DNA from: Methanococcoides alaskense
GTDB taxonomy: Archaea > Halobacteriota > Methanosarcinia > Methanosarcinales > Methanosarcinaceae
Reading direction: 5' to 3'
Assembly: GCF_027594145.1 (NCBI RefSeq)
Contig: NZ_JAQFFK010000003.1
Span: 124,001-188,000, forward strand
DNA length: 64,000 nt
Every line of letters starts with the position of its first letter. Within the stretch, counting starts at the first letter, position 1. Of this stretch, positions 45,796 to 55,363 are shown in pieces. Position numbers and translations under genes: made by a program. The notes under the pieces are model-generated. The model saw only the letters and a list, made by a program, of their open reading frames with translations, was not told the DNA's origin and searched no databases.

Positions 45796-47445
45796 TCATA
45801 CTGCAAATGGCAATCCATCAATACCATGTTTATAGAAGTTCACGATGATCTCGAGTACATCGTAATAATCCTTGATGCCTCTCTCTTTCATTTCATCAAG
45901 TATCCTTGCCCTTAACATCAGATCCTTGTAAATATCCCTTTTATCTTCATATCCAAGCTGTGTAGCTATCTTGTTCTCAAGAATGAAACTGTTGTTCAAT
46001 CCTCTGAAAGTATGGGAATCGGTTTCCGGATCCCACTGGAATACAGCTCTTGTGACCACACCGCCAGCATCTTCGTAGTATCCTTCTATTTCTTCAACTG
46101 CGAGACATCGTCTGAGGAATTTTCCTTTACGATATACAGCGGACAATATCATCGCAACATTGAGGTTATCGATGAAGGTGACAGGAACATTTATGGGGTC
46201 ACCTGTTAGACGCTGTATCATCTTTGTTACTGCAGATGCGTGGAAGGTAGCCAATACAGGGTGACCTGTCTGCATACCCTGGAAAGCCACTGCTCCTTCT
46301 GCACCACGAATTTCACCTACGATAATATAGTTCGGTCTGGACCTTAGAGCCGCTTTTAGAAGAGCGAAAGTGTCAACTCTCGATTCGGGTGGCCCATCCT
46401 CACGTGTTATCAACTGCTGCCATACTGGGTGAGGGGGCTGGACCTCAGCTGTATCTTCTGCTGTGAATATCTTGGAAGTAGGGTTGACGAAAGGAAGACA
46501 AGCATTCAGCATGGTGGTCTTTCCACTAGCAGTCTCACCACTAAAGAATATGCTCATTCCATTCTCAAGACACATCCACATGTAAGCGGCCATTTCAGAA
46601 CTGAGTGCTCCCCACATGATAAGTTCTATGATACTTACAGGAACTTCACTGAACTTACGCATGGTAAAACTACTACCACGCTTACTGACATCAAGACTGT
46701 AAATGATATTGATACGGGATCCATCCGGCAGTGCACCATCAGCAATTGGTTTTGCATCACTGACAGGTCTTCCTATCCTTTCACTCATGCTCCTGAGCCA
46801 TTGGTCAAGGCCTGCCTCGTCTCCGAAGGAAAGGTCTGTCTTCATCATTCCAAATATCTTATGTACGATAAAAATACCGACTATTCCAATGCTATGAATA
46901 TCTTCAAGATATGGATCTCTGATTATCGGTTCAAGTGGACCGGATCCGATAATGTTCCTTTCGATGTGGTACTGGAGATTGTTGAGTTCCTGCTGTGTTA
47001 CAGGTATGGTTTTTATTTTTGGCAGTATTTTTTCGATGATGCTCACTTTTTCTCCATCGATCTGACCACCTGCACCAACATTGATCGCACTATTCAAAAG
47101 TTTGACAATAAGTTCTTTAAGTTCTTCCTCGTCCTTAGGGACCGGTTCGTTTGCCGATCTTTCAAGGATCAGGTCCATTATTGCATCATACTTCTTTTTT
47201 TCAAGATCGTTAAGTAAGGGCTCAATGGAATAGTATCCTATCTCTCCCATTTCCGGAGTTCCATAAATATGAATAAAGACCGGGTCTCCAACGGGAAAAA
47301 TTACGTTGACATATTCTTCGTCCTGCAGTTCCTTTGAGAGACCAGCAACAAATTCCGGTTGATGTCCTGTTCTGTTTACAAAATCTTTTATATATGTCCC
47401 CAAATGTGGGTTTCTTTGTAATGCTTTCTGATACTCAGGTTCCAC
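45796..47445 (-). CDS. arlI: Archaellum motor ATPase ArlI (FlaI)
   Basis: The 549-residue type II/IV secretion ATPase has Walker A GETASGKT, an acidic Walker B region with IIVGEIRGAEG, an Asp box FTAEDTAEV and a His box TGHPVLATFHASAV. It drives both assembly and rotation. It begins with GTG, with GAGGTG correctly spaced upstream. The N-terminal 200 residues are the archaellum-specific helical part. Confidence 0.95.
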   Translation of the reverse strand: MEPEYQKALQRNPHLGTYIKDFVNRTGHQPEFVAGLSKELQDEEYVNVIFPVGDPVFIHIYGTPEMGEIGYYSIEPLLNDLEKKKYDAIMDLILERSANEPVPKDEEELKELIVKLLNSAINVGAGGQIDGEKVSIIEKILPKIKTIPVTQQELNNLQYHIERNIIGSGPLEPIIRDPYLEDIHSIGIVGIFIVHKIFGMMKTDLSFGDEAGLDQWLRSMSERIGRPVSDAKPIADGALPDGSRINIIYSLDVSKRGSSFTMRKFSEVPVSIIELIMWGALSSEMAAYMWMCLENGMSIFFSGETASGKTTMLNACLPFVNPTSKIFTAEDTAEVQPPHPVWQQLITREDGPPESRVDTFALLKAALRSRPNYIIVGEIRGAEGAVAFQGMQTGHPVLATFHASAVTKMIQRLTGDPINVPVTFIDNLNVAMILSAVYRKGKFLRRCLAVEEIEGYYEDAGGVVTRAVFQWDPETDSHTFRGLNNSFILENKIATQLGYEDKRDIYKDLMLRARILDEMKERGIKDYYDVLEIIVNFYKHGIDGLPFAV

Positions 47446-47468
47446 TTAAAACACCTCTACTCATGGCC

Positions 47469-48164
47469 TCAGCCTACAGATGCAATTTCCACTACAAGCC
47501 CGACCTTTGGTTCTATCCTAAAGCCTATCATCTGCCCAACAGGTCCTTTTGCACCAGTGAACTTATTCACAACTACCTTACGTTTTACTTCAGCACCCAA
47601 TGCTTTCGAGTGTAATGTCATGTAGATATCACAGGAAGATCGGAACATGGATGCGAGATCCTCTCCAAGCTCACTTGGTTCTATTGTCAGTATAATGACC
47701 TTTCCCATTCCGTTGAGCTTTTTGAAAAATGAGATGAGTTCCAGGCTTTTTTCAGTATTTGCGCTGTACTTTATCAGTGAGGATATCGTGTCTATTACGA
47801 TAACATCCTTTTCGAAAAGCTCTTTTGCACCCATCAGCCTTTCAATGAAATCAATTCTTGATTTTGCAGACTGTACCAATGGCATGACCGGAATGTAGAG
47901 TAGTCTACCTTTCAAAAGATGTGATGCTATGGGGTAATTAAGTGAATACATCTGGTTGATGTATCCCTTTGTTGTTAGTTGGGTCGAGACGAATGTGACA
48001 CTCGTATCTTTTTCTATCAGACCGTATGTTATACGCTGGCATATGGTACTTTTTCCACCACCACTGCCACCTTCGATAACTACGAGGGAACCTTTGGGGA
48101 ATCCTCCTCCAAGTTTGTCGTTTAATTCATCACTCTGGATCTCAAAAGAATAAACTGTTGACAT
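47469..48164 (-). CDS. arlH: Archaellum protein ArlH (FlaH), RecA-like
   Basis: The 231-residue KaiC/RecA-like protein binds ATP and forms the ring under ArlI. Walker A reads GGSGGGKS and the Walker B region VIVIDTISSL. A strong GGGAGGG precedes the ATG. Confidence 0.94.
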   Translation of the reverse strand: MSTVYSFEIQSDELNDKLGGGFPKGSLVVIEGGSGGGKSTICQRITYGLIEKDTSVTFVSTQLTTKGYINQMYSLNYPIASHLLKGRLLYIPVMPLVQSAKSRIDFIERLMGAKELFEKDVIVIDTISSLIKYSANTEKSLELISFFKKLNGMGKVIILTIEPSELGEDLASMFRSSCDIYMTLHSKALGAEVKRKVVVNKFTGAKGPVGQMIGFRIEPKVGLVVEIASVG

Positions 48165-48175
48165 TTTTCCCTCCC

Positions 48176-48679
48176 TTATATCCTGAAATCCATTGAATCT
48201 GACTTACCGTTCTCTGCGGCTATAAGCAATCTGTGGTCTCCATTACTTAATGGTTCAGTGACCGTGACATTGATCATCAGCAAATACCCTGGTCGCCAAA
48301 GCACATCTTGGTCGAACAATGAAATCTCGAGGTCATCGGAATATACATATAGTCCATCGATGAGGATATCCATATACTCAGTATCGAGTTCTGTCCTTCC
48401 TGTGTTCTTGGCATAGAAAGTGTATTCCTTTGTGGTGGTGTCATAAGGTATAAGTTCAGGATCACTTATGATAGTAATATCCGTTTTTAGTTGTTCGGAC
48501 AGCACCTTACTGCTTGATGCACTTGAACTGGTGAGGGATTGAACATTGGATGTCATTATCGCTACAACTGTCATGGCTATGAGTATCGCAGTTATGAAAA
48601 ATATCATGTGGGTAATTGCAGTCTCTGCTCTTCTATCATCAGCAAAAGTGCAAATATGTAACTTTTTTGTGAATGCCAT
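48176..48679 (-). CDS. arlG: Archaellum stator protein ArlG (FlaG)
   Basis: The 167-residue protein has an N-terminal region with one membrane helix (MIFFITAILIAMTVVAIMT) and a beta-sandwich outer domain. ArlG with ArlF anchors the motor to the S-layer. AAGGTG lies before its ATG. Confidence 0.88.
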   Translation of the reverse strand: MAFTKKLHICTFADDRRAETAITHMIFFITAILIAMTVVAIMTSNVQSLTSSSASSSKVLSEQLKTDITIISDPELIPYDTTTKEYTFYAKNTGRTELDTEYMDILIDGLYVYSDDLEISLFDQDVLWRPGYLLMINVTVTEPLSNGDHRLLIAAENGKSDSMDFRI

Positions 48680-48723
48680 TTATACACCTTAAGGATGGGG
48701 GTAAAAAATCAGATGACTTATCT

Positions 48724-49164
48724 TTAACTTGCAGATATGTCCGGATGACCAGTTCCATATGCAATTATACCAATATCTGTTACAACTTTCACTCTTTTGT
48801 ATGTGTCTCCAGAGTCATCTGTTACTGAAAATATCTTGGTTTCACCTGGATACCATTTTACAGTGTTAGGGGTATATGTGTGGCTGATCACTCTTCCATC
48901 TAAGAGTATGCTCATTTCATCAGAATCAAGTACAATATTTCCATTGTTGGTGATGTTTAAATTCAAAGTTGAGCTCGTATTGTCCAATATCATTGAATCG
49001 ATCTCAATTGCGCTGTTAAGCTTCTGATATTGCATATTATATTTCACGTCTTCAGCATCAGTAACAATATCATTTGAAGTGCTCATCACAGCATAGGAGT
49101 GTGTTCCAAGAACAAGGGCGGATATGAAGAATATGGAGATGACAATCGTAGTCTCAAATCCCAT
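48724..49164 (-). CDS. arlF: Archaellum stator protein ArlF (FlaF)
   Basis: The 146-residue protein has an N-terminal membrane helix (TIVISIFFISALVLGTHSYAV) and a beta-rich domain (LNLNITNNGNIVLDSDEM). It binds the S-layer as the static part of the motor. Its ATG overlaps the end of the upstream arlD/E gene by 11 bases, with GGAGG inside that gene. Confidence 0.88.
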   Translation of the reverse strand: MGFETTIVISIFFISALVLGTHSYAVMSTSNDIVTDAEDVKYNMQYQKLNSAIEIDSMILDNTSSTLNLNITNNGNIVLDSDEMSILLDGRVISHTYTPNTVKWYPGETKIFSVTDDSGDTYKRVKVVTDIGIIAYGTGHPDISAS

Positions 49165-50449
49165 AAAGTTCCTCCAATCCGTGTTTCACCTTTGCCATTT
49201 CTCTGTCGGTCATGCTGAGCATGGTCCTGTCTATCTTACGCCCACAAAGCCGTTCGATGAAAAGAAGTGATTTTGTGTGGTCTTCCGGTAAAAGTCTCCA
49301 TGTGGGTTTTTCCACATAATAATCAATTCCTCTGGCATAGGCCATTATCTCGAATCGGACTTCTTCACTTATCCATTCGATATCAACGTAATAATCAAGA
49401 GCGTCCATTAGGTTATTTCTGCCGACCCGTTCCATCAGGAACTCTATCCAGTTTAGCAGGATAACTACGCTCATGGGATTCTTTTTGATGGATTCCAAGC
49501 GGACCAGGGGGATCTTTTCAGAGTTCCCCTCATTTCCATTGTTCCAGTTATCATATCCGGCATTTTGAGATCGATTGGGGTTTGAGGATTGCTGTGCTCT
49601 TTCGAGAAATGCTTTTTCCAGTTTACTTTCCAGTTCAGAAAGGTCAATTTTCTCAAGCTCTTCGATCCTTTCTGAAAACATGGTTGTTGTCTGCGCCATA
49701 TCAACGATGTTCGCTTCCATCTGGTGGGAGCTTTCTGAAAAGTCCTTGAGGTTCACTGAGATCTCATTGATATTTTCCTGTAATGCTATAAGCGCGTCCG
49801 CAAAGACATCCACCTTCGTTTCGATGTCCGTCATCTTGGTTTCTGTCTCAACAGAAATTCCAGGCATTTTCATGCTTTGGTGAAGGGCCTCTATCTCGTT
49901 TTTGAGCATCAGGGTAAAATCAGCTACTTCCGATACCCTCTTTTCAGTTTTGTCAAATCGCTCGATATTGGCATTGCTATTCTGTTCATCACCTACGAAT
50001 GGATTGACCTGATTTGAAACTATTTCGTACAATGATAATAGTTCAAGCACACTCTGGTCTATTTTCTCAACAGTTGTCTTGACATCCTGGTTCTCTCTCT
50101 GTACAGATGAGATAGCCACATCTATCTTTGACAGTTTGCTCTCGAGTGCCTTTATTTTGTCCGCGTTCTCATCTACACGCTTGTCATCGACTGCCGGAGC
50201 TTGTGATGCTGATCCGTTCGCGTTCATACCCGGAGGTCCGAAAGGCGGAGCTGAGGATGGTCCCGATGGTGTTCCACCAGGAGAATTATTTGCATCACCA
50301 AAATTAGGAGGGCTTGCTGCAAAAGGGGATCCAGATGCATCAAATGGAGACGCCTGTGCTCCAAAAGGTGACCCTTCAATTTCGCTGCTACCTTTTTTTC
50401 GAAGAATTCCGTTGGTGAGCTTCTTCAGAGTATTATTTAATCCCGCCAT
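49154..50449 (-). CDS. Archaellum scaffold protein ArlD/E-type (fused ArlC/E)
   Basis: The product is 431 residues from the ATG at 50449 (a GTG at 50458 is possible). The N-terminal 90 residues are low complexity with repeated SPF units (GSPFGAQ, SPFDASG, SPFAAS) and Gly/Pro. A long coiled coil follows (about 95-300). The C-terminal ArlD/E domain reads PLVRLESIKKNPMSVVILLNWIEFLMERVG. In Euryarchaea ArlC/D/E link the motor to the chemotaxis adaptor CheF and form the cytoplasmic ring. It is the first gene of the operon. No flagellin (arlB) or prepilin peptidase gene is in the window. Confidence 0.88.
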   Translation of the reverse strand: MAGLNNTLKKLTNGILRKKGSSEIEGSPFGAQASPFDASGSPFAASPPNFGDANNSPGGTPSGPSSAPPFGPPGMNANGSASQAPAVDDKRVDENADKIKALESKLSKIDVAISSVQRENQDVKTTVEKIDQSVLELLSLYEIVSNQVNPFVGDEQNSNANIERFDKTEKRVSEVADFTLMLKNEIEALHQSMKMPGISVETETKMTDIETKVDVFADALIALQENINEISVNLKDFSESSHQMEANIVDMAQTTTMFSERIEELEKIDLSELESKLEKAFLERAQQSSNPNRSQNAGYDNWNNGNEGNSEKIPLVRLESIKKNPMSVVILLNWIEFLMERVGRNNLMDALDYYVDIEWISEEVRFEIMAYARGIDYYVEKPTWRLLPEDHTKSLLFIERLCGRKIDRTMLSMTDREMAKVKHGLEELYGI

Positions 50450-50493
50450 TTTTTTCACGGACTGTTGTAATTATGATTTTATATTAATTAGGC

Positions 50494-50509
50494 ATATATA
50501 TAATATAAA
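50494..50509 (-). promoter_or_regulatory. AT-rich candidate promoter of the archaellum operon
   Basis: A long alternating TATATAT/TAATATA block lies about 45-60 bases upstream of the arlD/E start on the minus strand, at a position suited to an archaeal TATA box. Its AT composition is extreme, so the exact box is uncertain. Confidence 0.35.
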
Positions 50510-50649
50510 GTGTATCATTCTATTATATATATATATTTCCAAAAAAATGCCAAAACAGAACACAAACGTTGATGTATTTGTGGACCAAAACTTTTGATCT
50601 TGTATCTTCTATAAAATGTATTTAAGATAAAAAGAGTGTATGTCTCCTT

Positions 50650-51354
50650 TTATCCAATTATGCGTGTTCCCAGACGAACGCCTGTTGCTTTTTCGGTTTT
50701 GACAGCTTCCTGGAGCACGACCTCAAGAACGTCTTGGGGGTCGGTTCCATCCATGATGATGGTGTCGATATTACAGCGTTCGATGATCTTTGAGGCAAGA
50801 GGGTCTACCGGAGATTTAGATCCTGCTTTCATCTCTGTTGAGATCACAATGCCGACAAGTTCCTTTGCAGTCATCACATCAAATTTCTTAGCATCAGGGT
50901 CTTCTCTGGGGTCACTTGAATAGACTCCGTCAACAGATGTTGCAATTACCATCATATCTGCGTTCAGGTATTCTGCAAGGATGGCTGATACAGCATCAGT
51001 GGTCTGACCGGGTATCACTCCTCCCATCACAACGATCTTCCCTGATGCAAGGGCAGATTCTGCTTCCTTATATGTGGTAGGTGGTTCTGGATATGCAGTG
51101 CTTCCAAGTGCAGCGATAAGAAGTTGTGCATTCAAGCGCGTGATGTCAATTCCAATGAAATCACATACCACTTCATTGGCTCCGACACCTCGGGCAACAT
51201 CAATATAGTTCCTTGCAGCAACACCGCCACCAGTCACTACCACGATCTGATGTTTATTTGCCAGTTCTTTCAATGCTGAAGCATATGCGGAAAAATGCTT
51301 GGGTTCAAGATCTTTTGCGAGTATGGACCCGCCTACTGATAATACGATTAGCAT
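50650..51354 (-). CDS. pyrH: Uridylate kinase (archaeal UMP kinase)
   Basis: The 234-residue amino acid kinase fold phosphorylates UMP to UDP. Landmarks are MLIVLSVGGSILAKDL, VVTGGGVAARNYID, NEVVCDFIGIDITRLNAQLL, VVMGGVIPGQTTDAV and VIATSVDGVYSSDPRE. The length is that of archaeal UMP kinase. It is monocistronic between the archaellum promoter region and a ferredoxin gene. Confidence 0.93.
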   Translation of the reverse strand: MLIVLSVGGSILAKDLEPKHFSAYASALKELANKHQIVVVTGGGVAARNYIDVARGVGANEVVCDFIGIDITRLNAQLLIAALGSTAYPEPPTTYKEAESALASGKIVVMGGVIPGQTTDAVSAILAEYLNADMMVIATSVDGVYSSDPREDPDAKKFDVMTAKELVGIVISTEMKAGSKSPVDPLASKIIERCNIDTIIMDGTDPQDVLEVVLQEAVKTEKATGVRLGTRIIG

Positions 51355-51479
51355 GGTGATCTTTCATCATAATGTTGTCAATGGTTTAAACCTATTGGCA
51401 CTCTGTGGAAGATCGAAGCATAGCTAGGTCTTTATGCTGTGTCGAAGGAAAGGCTCAATATGAAAAATAAAAATAGTAT

Positions 51480-51499
51480 GGAATAAGTAAGCTTATTCC
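51480..51499 (-). terminator. Hairpin overlapping the ferredoxin stop
   Basis: A perfect 8-bp stem GGAATAAG / CTTATTCC with a 4-base TAAG loop covers the last codons of the ferredoxin gene and lies just downstream of it. It may serve as a terminator. Confidence 0.45.
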
Positions 51500-51669
51500 A
51501 TTGAGATAGCGTCTGTTGGACAGCTGTCCACACATGCACCACAGTCAATACATTCGTCAGCGTTCACGACAGCTATGTTCTCTCCGTCCATTTTGATTGC
51601 TTCAGATGGGCAATCGTCTACACATGTTCCGCATCCTACACATTCGTCTCTTTTAATTACTGCTACCAT
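51493..51669 (-). CDS. 2[4Fe-4S] ferredoxin
   Basis: A 58-residue protein with two complete cluster motifs: [12 protein letters not shown] and [12 protein letters not shown]. This is the clostridial-type low-potential ferredoxin used for electron transfer in methanogen energy metabolism. It is short and acidic, with no extra domain. It stands alone, divergent from the pilin gene. Confidence 0.95.
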   Translation of the reverse strand: MVAVIKRDECVGCGTCVDDCPSEAIKMDGENIAVVNADECIDCGACVDSCPTDAISME

Positions 51670-51972
51670 TATTCATTTCTCCTATTAAATTTGGATCTAA
51701 TTATATGAGTGCAAAATTTGCAATATACCCATTAAATAAGTTAGATAAAAAGGTATCGATTATCCAAAAAAGTTTCTATTTTTTGAACAATTGCGCTTCT
51801 CTCTGTAATTTATATTTGTTCTCTGCTATGTTTCACTGTTTGGGTTATGTGAAAACAGTCTCCATATAATAGTTCATTCAAATAAGGTGTCTGCAAACAA
51901 ATTATTATTTTAATATTATTTTTTGACGAAACCGTTTAATATATTAAAGATGTTTGCTATTTGGTGGATCAA
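51670..51972. promoter_or_regulatory. Divergent promoter region between ferredoxin and pilin genes
   Basis: No gene is visible in this 303-base gap. It contains a candidate BRE/TATA for the pilin gene: CGAAACC followed by TTTAATATAT at 51935-51944, about 29 bases before the GTG at 51973. That places the likely transcript start almost at the start codon. Nothing else stands out. Confidence 0.4.
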
Positions 51973-52590
51973 GTGGTAGCGATCATAAAAAATAATAATG
52001 CAGTAACACCTGTAATTGGAGCAGTTCTGTTGGTAATCTTGACAGTTCTCCTTGCAGGCGCAGTGGCAACAATTGTTGTAAGTACCGGTTCTATTCTCTC
52101 TTCGTCCACTCCTGTGGCGATGATCGAAGTGAACGATGCTGTGGGTTATGGGAGTGGGTACAAAGATAATGTTGTGAGCCTTGAGCACAAGGGTGGAGAT
52201 CCTCTTGATCTGGATTCTACCTTTGTGGTTCTCAGTGGTGAGGGTAGCAGCTATGTTGGTAAGGTCGGAGATGGTGGTTTCATGGCCTACGGTCATGTCA
52301 CTGTAAAATATTTTGACCTTACGCCGGAGGGTTCGTTCTTTACATATATTAGCAATAATCCCTGTATCGATGATGGCTTGTGGTCGGCAGGGGAGGTTCT
52401 GGTGTTGGATGGGGATGACAGCATAAATGGTACAGATGCTTCCACTGTTCATGTAAGTGTAGATGGCTATTCCGATACTTCCAACAATTACGGTTTCAAA
52501 GATGGGGGCACTGTCACTGTCAAGATATTCGATAGTTTCACAGACCGTGTGATCTGTGAAGATGTTGTGAATGTGAGACCTTTCGAATAA
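51973..52590 (+). CDS. Archaeal type IV pilin-like protein
   Basis: The 205-residue secreted protein (from GTG 51973) starts IKNNNAVTPVIGAVLLVILTVLLAG, the archaeal pilin N-terminal signature with a short positive n-region and one hydrophobic helix that assembles the filament. The rest is beta-rich: SLEHKGGDPLDLDS and KYFDLTPEGSFF. A prepilin peptidase processes such proteins at the A/V-TPVIG boundary. Starts at 51961 (TTG) and 51964 (GTG) are alternatives. It stands alone and may be a pilin or an adhesin, not an archaellin. Confidence 0.82.
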   Translation: MVAIIKNNNAVTPVIGAVLLVILTVLLAGAVATIVVSTGSILSSSTPVAMIEVNDAVGYGSGYKDNVVSLEHKGGDPLDLDSTFVVLSGEGSSYVGKVGDGGFMAYGHVTVKYFDLTPEGSFFTYISNNPCIDDGLWSAGEVLVLDGDDSINGTDASTVHVSVDGYSDTSNNYGFKDGGTVTVKIFDSFTDRVICEDVVNVRPFE

Positions 52591-52635
52591 TTTGTATCAA
52601 TACTATTAAAGTATGGTAACATCATAGGGAACGCG

Positions 52636-54816
52636 ATGAGCGACAAGCCTGCATTCATGAAATATTTTACGCAAAATTCATGTTATCCTAATCAACAGGA
52701 AGCAATGGACCGTATTCACAGTGCCCTTATGCAGCAACAGTTAGTGCTGTTCGAAGGAGCCTGCGGTACCGGTAAAACACTTAGTGCACTTGTTCCGGCA
52801 CTTCATGTTGGTAAAATGTTAGGCAAGACCGTCATTATCGCTACCAATGTACATCAGCAAATGGTACAGTTCATCAATGAGGCACGTGACATAAAAAAGG
52901 TTCAGGATGTCAAGGTCGCGGTCATAAAAGGTAAAACCGCGATGTGCCCCCAGGAAGCTGATTATGAGGAATGTTCTGTTAAAAGGGAGAACACCTTTGA
53001 GCTGATGGAGACGGAGCGGGAGATATATCTTAAAAGGCAGGAACTGAACTCTGCACGCGATAGTTACAAAAAGTCCCATGACCCGGCATTCGTGACCCTT
53101 AGGGATGAATTGTCAAAAGAGATCGATGCTGTGGAAGAAAAAGCAAGAGGCCTTCGCGACCGCTCGTGCAATGATCTTTATGAGGTTCTACGCTCAGATA
53201 GTGAAAAGTTCAGAGGCTGGCTTTACAAAGAAGTACGCTCCCCTGAGGAGATCAATGACCATGCTATCAAGGATGGCATGTGTGGGTATGAGCTGGTGAA
53301 AAGGGAGTTAAAGCACGCAGATCTGCTGATATGCAATTACCATCATGTTCTGAATCCTGATATTTTCTCAACGGTGCTGGGCTGGATCGAAAAGGAGCCC
53401 CAGGAGACCATTGTGATTTTCGATGAGGCCCATAATCTCGAATCCGCTGCAAGGTCGCATTCCTCTTTATCCCTTACCGAACATTCAATTGAAAAAGCAA
53501 TGGCCGAACTCGAAGCTAACAGTGATCTTCTGGCAGATAACAATATACGCGATATTTTCAAGATCTTCCTTGATGTGATCTCGGATACCTACAATTCAAG
53601 GTTCAAGTTCGGTGAACGTGAACGTGTCAGAAAGAACTGGTATGATATGCGCATAAGCGATCCTTACGAACGCAATGACATTGTGCGTGGTAAGTTCCTC
53701 CGCCAGGCCAAGGGAGATTTTGGTGAGAAGGGCGATATACAGATATTGCTTTCAGAAGCAAGTGTGCTTGGTGCCAAACTGGACGAGACATATAGGGAAC
53801 AATACAAAAAAGGCCTTAGCAGTATCATGAAACGTTCACATATCAGGTCTGTTGCGGATTTCATTTCAGTTTATATCGAACTATCCCACAATCTGAACTA
53901 CTATCCCATTTTGAACGTCCGCAGGGATATGAACGATGATATATACGGGCGCATCGAGCTTTTCACATGTATCCCGAAGAACGTGACCGAACCGCTTTTC
54001 AATTCTCTGTTCTCGGTGATCCTCATGTCAGCAACGCTTCATCCTTTCGAGATGGTGAAGAAGACCCTGGGTATCACGAGGGATACGTGTGAGATGTCCT
54101 ACGGGACCTCCTTCCCTGAAGAAAAAAGGCTTTCGATAGCAGTATCTATTCCTCCGCTCTTTGCCAAGAACAGGGATGACCGGCATGTAACTGAACTTCT
54201 GGAACAGGTGATTCTGGATTCTATAGAACATTCAAAGGGTAATGTCATTCTCTTTTTCCAGAGTGCATTTGAGGCCAAGCGATATTATTCAAAGATCGAA
54301 CCCCTCGTCAATGTGCCGGTATTCCTTGATGAGGTGGGCGTATCGTCACAGGATGTGCGGGAAGAGTTCTTCGCAATAGGAGAGGACAACGGTAAAGCAG
54401 TGCTGCTCTCATATCTGTGGGGTACATTGAGCGAAGGAATTGATTATAGGGACGGACGTGGGCGCACAGTTATAATTGTAGGGGTCGGCTATCCTGCACT
54501 CAATGACAGGATGAATGCAGTGGAGTCTGCGTATGACCATGTCTTCGGCTATGGTGCAGGCTGGGAGTTTGCGATCCAGGTCCCGACGATCCGTAAGATC
54601 AGACAGGCAATGGGCCGCGTGGTACGTTCTCCGACCGACTATGGTGCTCGCATCCTTCTCGATGGCAGGTTCCTCACGGATTCAAAGAAGAGGTTTGGTA
54701 AGTTCTCGGTATTTGAAGTGTTCCCGCCGGCAGAGAGAAGTGAGTTAGTGGATGTTGATCCTGAAAAAGTGAAGTATTCGCTCATGAACTTCTTTATGGA
54801 TAACGAAGAGCAGTAA
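52636..54816 (+). CDS. XPD/Rad3-type DNA helicase with iron-sulfur domain
   Basis: The 726-residue superfamily 2 helicase has Walker A GACGTGKT (residues 41-48) and DEAH in VIFDEAHNL (263-266). Four Cys that can bind the [4Fe-4S] cluster lie between them (104, 113, 178 and 216). C-terminal motifs are VILFFQSA, SEGIDYRDG and RQAMGRVVR (motif VI). It unwinds DNA 5' to 3' in repair, as archaeal XPD does. DinG-type is the closest alternative. It stands alone. Confidence 0.92.
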   Translation: MSDKPAFMKYFTQNSCYPNQQEAMDRIHSALMQQQLVLFEGACGTGKTLSALVPALHVGKMLGKTVIIATNVHQQMVQFINEARDIKKVQDVKVAVIKGKTAMCPQEADYEECSVKRENTFELMETEREIYLKRQELNSARDSYKKSHDPAFVTLRDELSKEIDAVEEKARGLRDRSCNDLYEVLRSDSEKFRGWLYKEVRSPEEINDHAIKDGMCGYELVKRELKHADLLICNYHHVLNPDIFSTVLGWIEKEPQETIVIFDEAHNLESAARSHSSLSLTEHSIEKAMAELEANSDLLADNNIRDIFKIFLDVISDTYNSRFKFGERERVRKNWYDMRISDPYERNDIVRGKFLRQAKGDFGEKGDIQILLSEASVLGAKLDETYREQYKKGLSSIMKRSHIRSVADFISVYIELSHNLNYYPILNVRRDMNDDIYGRIELFTCIPKNVTEPLFNSLFSVILMSATLHPFEMVKKTLGITRDTCEMSYGTSFPEEKRLSIAVSIPPLFAKNRDDRHVTELLEQVILDSIEHSKGNVILFFQSAFEAKRYYSKIEPLVNVPVFLDEVGVSSQDVREEFFAIGEDNGKAVLLSYLWGTLSEGIDYRDGRGRTVIIVGVGYPALNDRMNAVESAYDHVFGYGAGWEFAIQVPTIRKIRQAMGRVVRSPTDYGARILLDGRFLTDSKKRFGKFSVFEVFPPAERSELVDVDPEKVKYSLMNFFMDNEEQ

Positions 54817-54938
54817 CTTCGGTTCTGTTCTATTCCCTTCTCATAGGGCTAATTTTTTAACTGTTCATCAACATAGGTATTCATAGTTATCTTTCATTTG
54901 AATATGCGCGTTCTCAGAACTAATATGGGGGTTTATGT

Positions 54939-55331
54939 ATGGGTCTTGAAGATGTTATGAAAGAGGTTACCAGTGAACTTGAACGCCTGGTAAGTGCTAA
55001 AACAGTTGTTGGTGAACCGGTCATTGCCGGGGGTAAAACCATCCTTCCTATCACTAAGGTTTCCTTTGGGTTTGGAAGCGGCGGGGGCGAAGGCTCCAAA
55101 GATGGTGTTGAATCCGGTTTCGGAGGTGGCGGTGGAGGCGGTGCTAAAATCGAACCTGTTGCTTTTCTAGTGATTTCCGATGAAGGTGTAAGGCTGATGA
55201 CCCTTGCCGGAAATAGTGATCTTGGCAAACTCCTCGATGCAGTTCCTGGGGTTTACGAAAAGATAAGGTCTGTAAAAGGCAAAATGAAAAAGGACGATGA
55301 AAATAAGGGTGCATCTGAGGATGCTGAATAA
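54939..55331 (+). CDS. GerW/YtfJ family protein
   Basis: The 130-residue protein has the family's pattern: VVGEPVIAGGKTILPITKVSFGFGSGG, a Gly-rich loop (FGGGGGGGAKIEPVA) and AFLVISDEGVRLM. The family is named after a Bacillus spore-germination gene but is widespread in non-sporulating organisms; its function is unknown. The next gene (DUF2953) is the same partner as in Bacillus ytfI-ytfJ. It precedes that gene by 32 bases. Confidence 0.85.
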   Translation: MGLEDVMKEVTSELERLVSAKTVVGEPVIAGGKTILPITKVSFGFGSGGGEGSKDGVESGFGGGGGGGAKIEPVAFLVISDEGVRLMTLAGNSDLGKLLDAVPGVYEKIRSVKGKMKKDDENKGASEDAE

Positions 55332-55363
55332 ACTTCCTTTATCTTTTATCGGCAAGTGATAGT

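Noticed and set aside
46429-47217. 262-codon frame opposite arlI
   Set aside because: The plus-strand frame lies wholly within arlI and has no family features.
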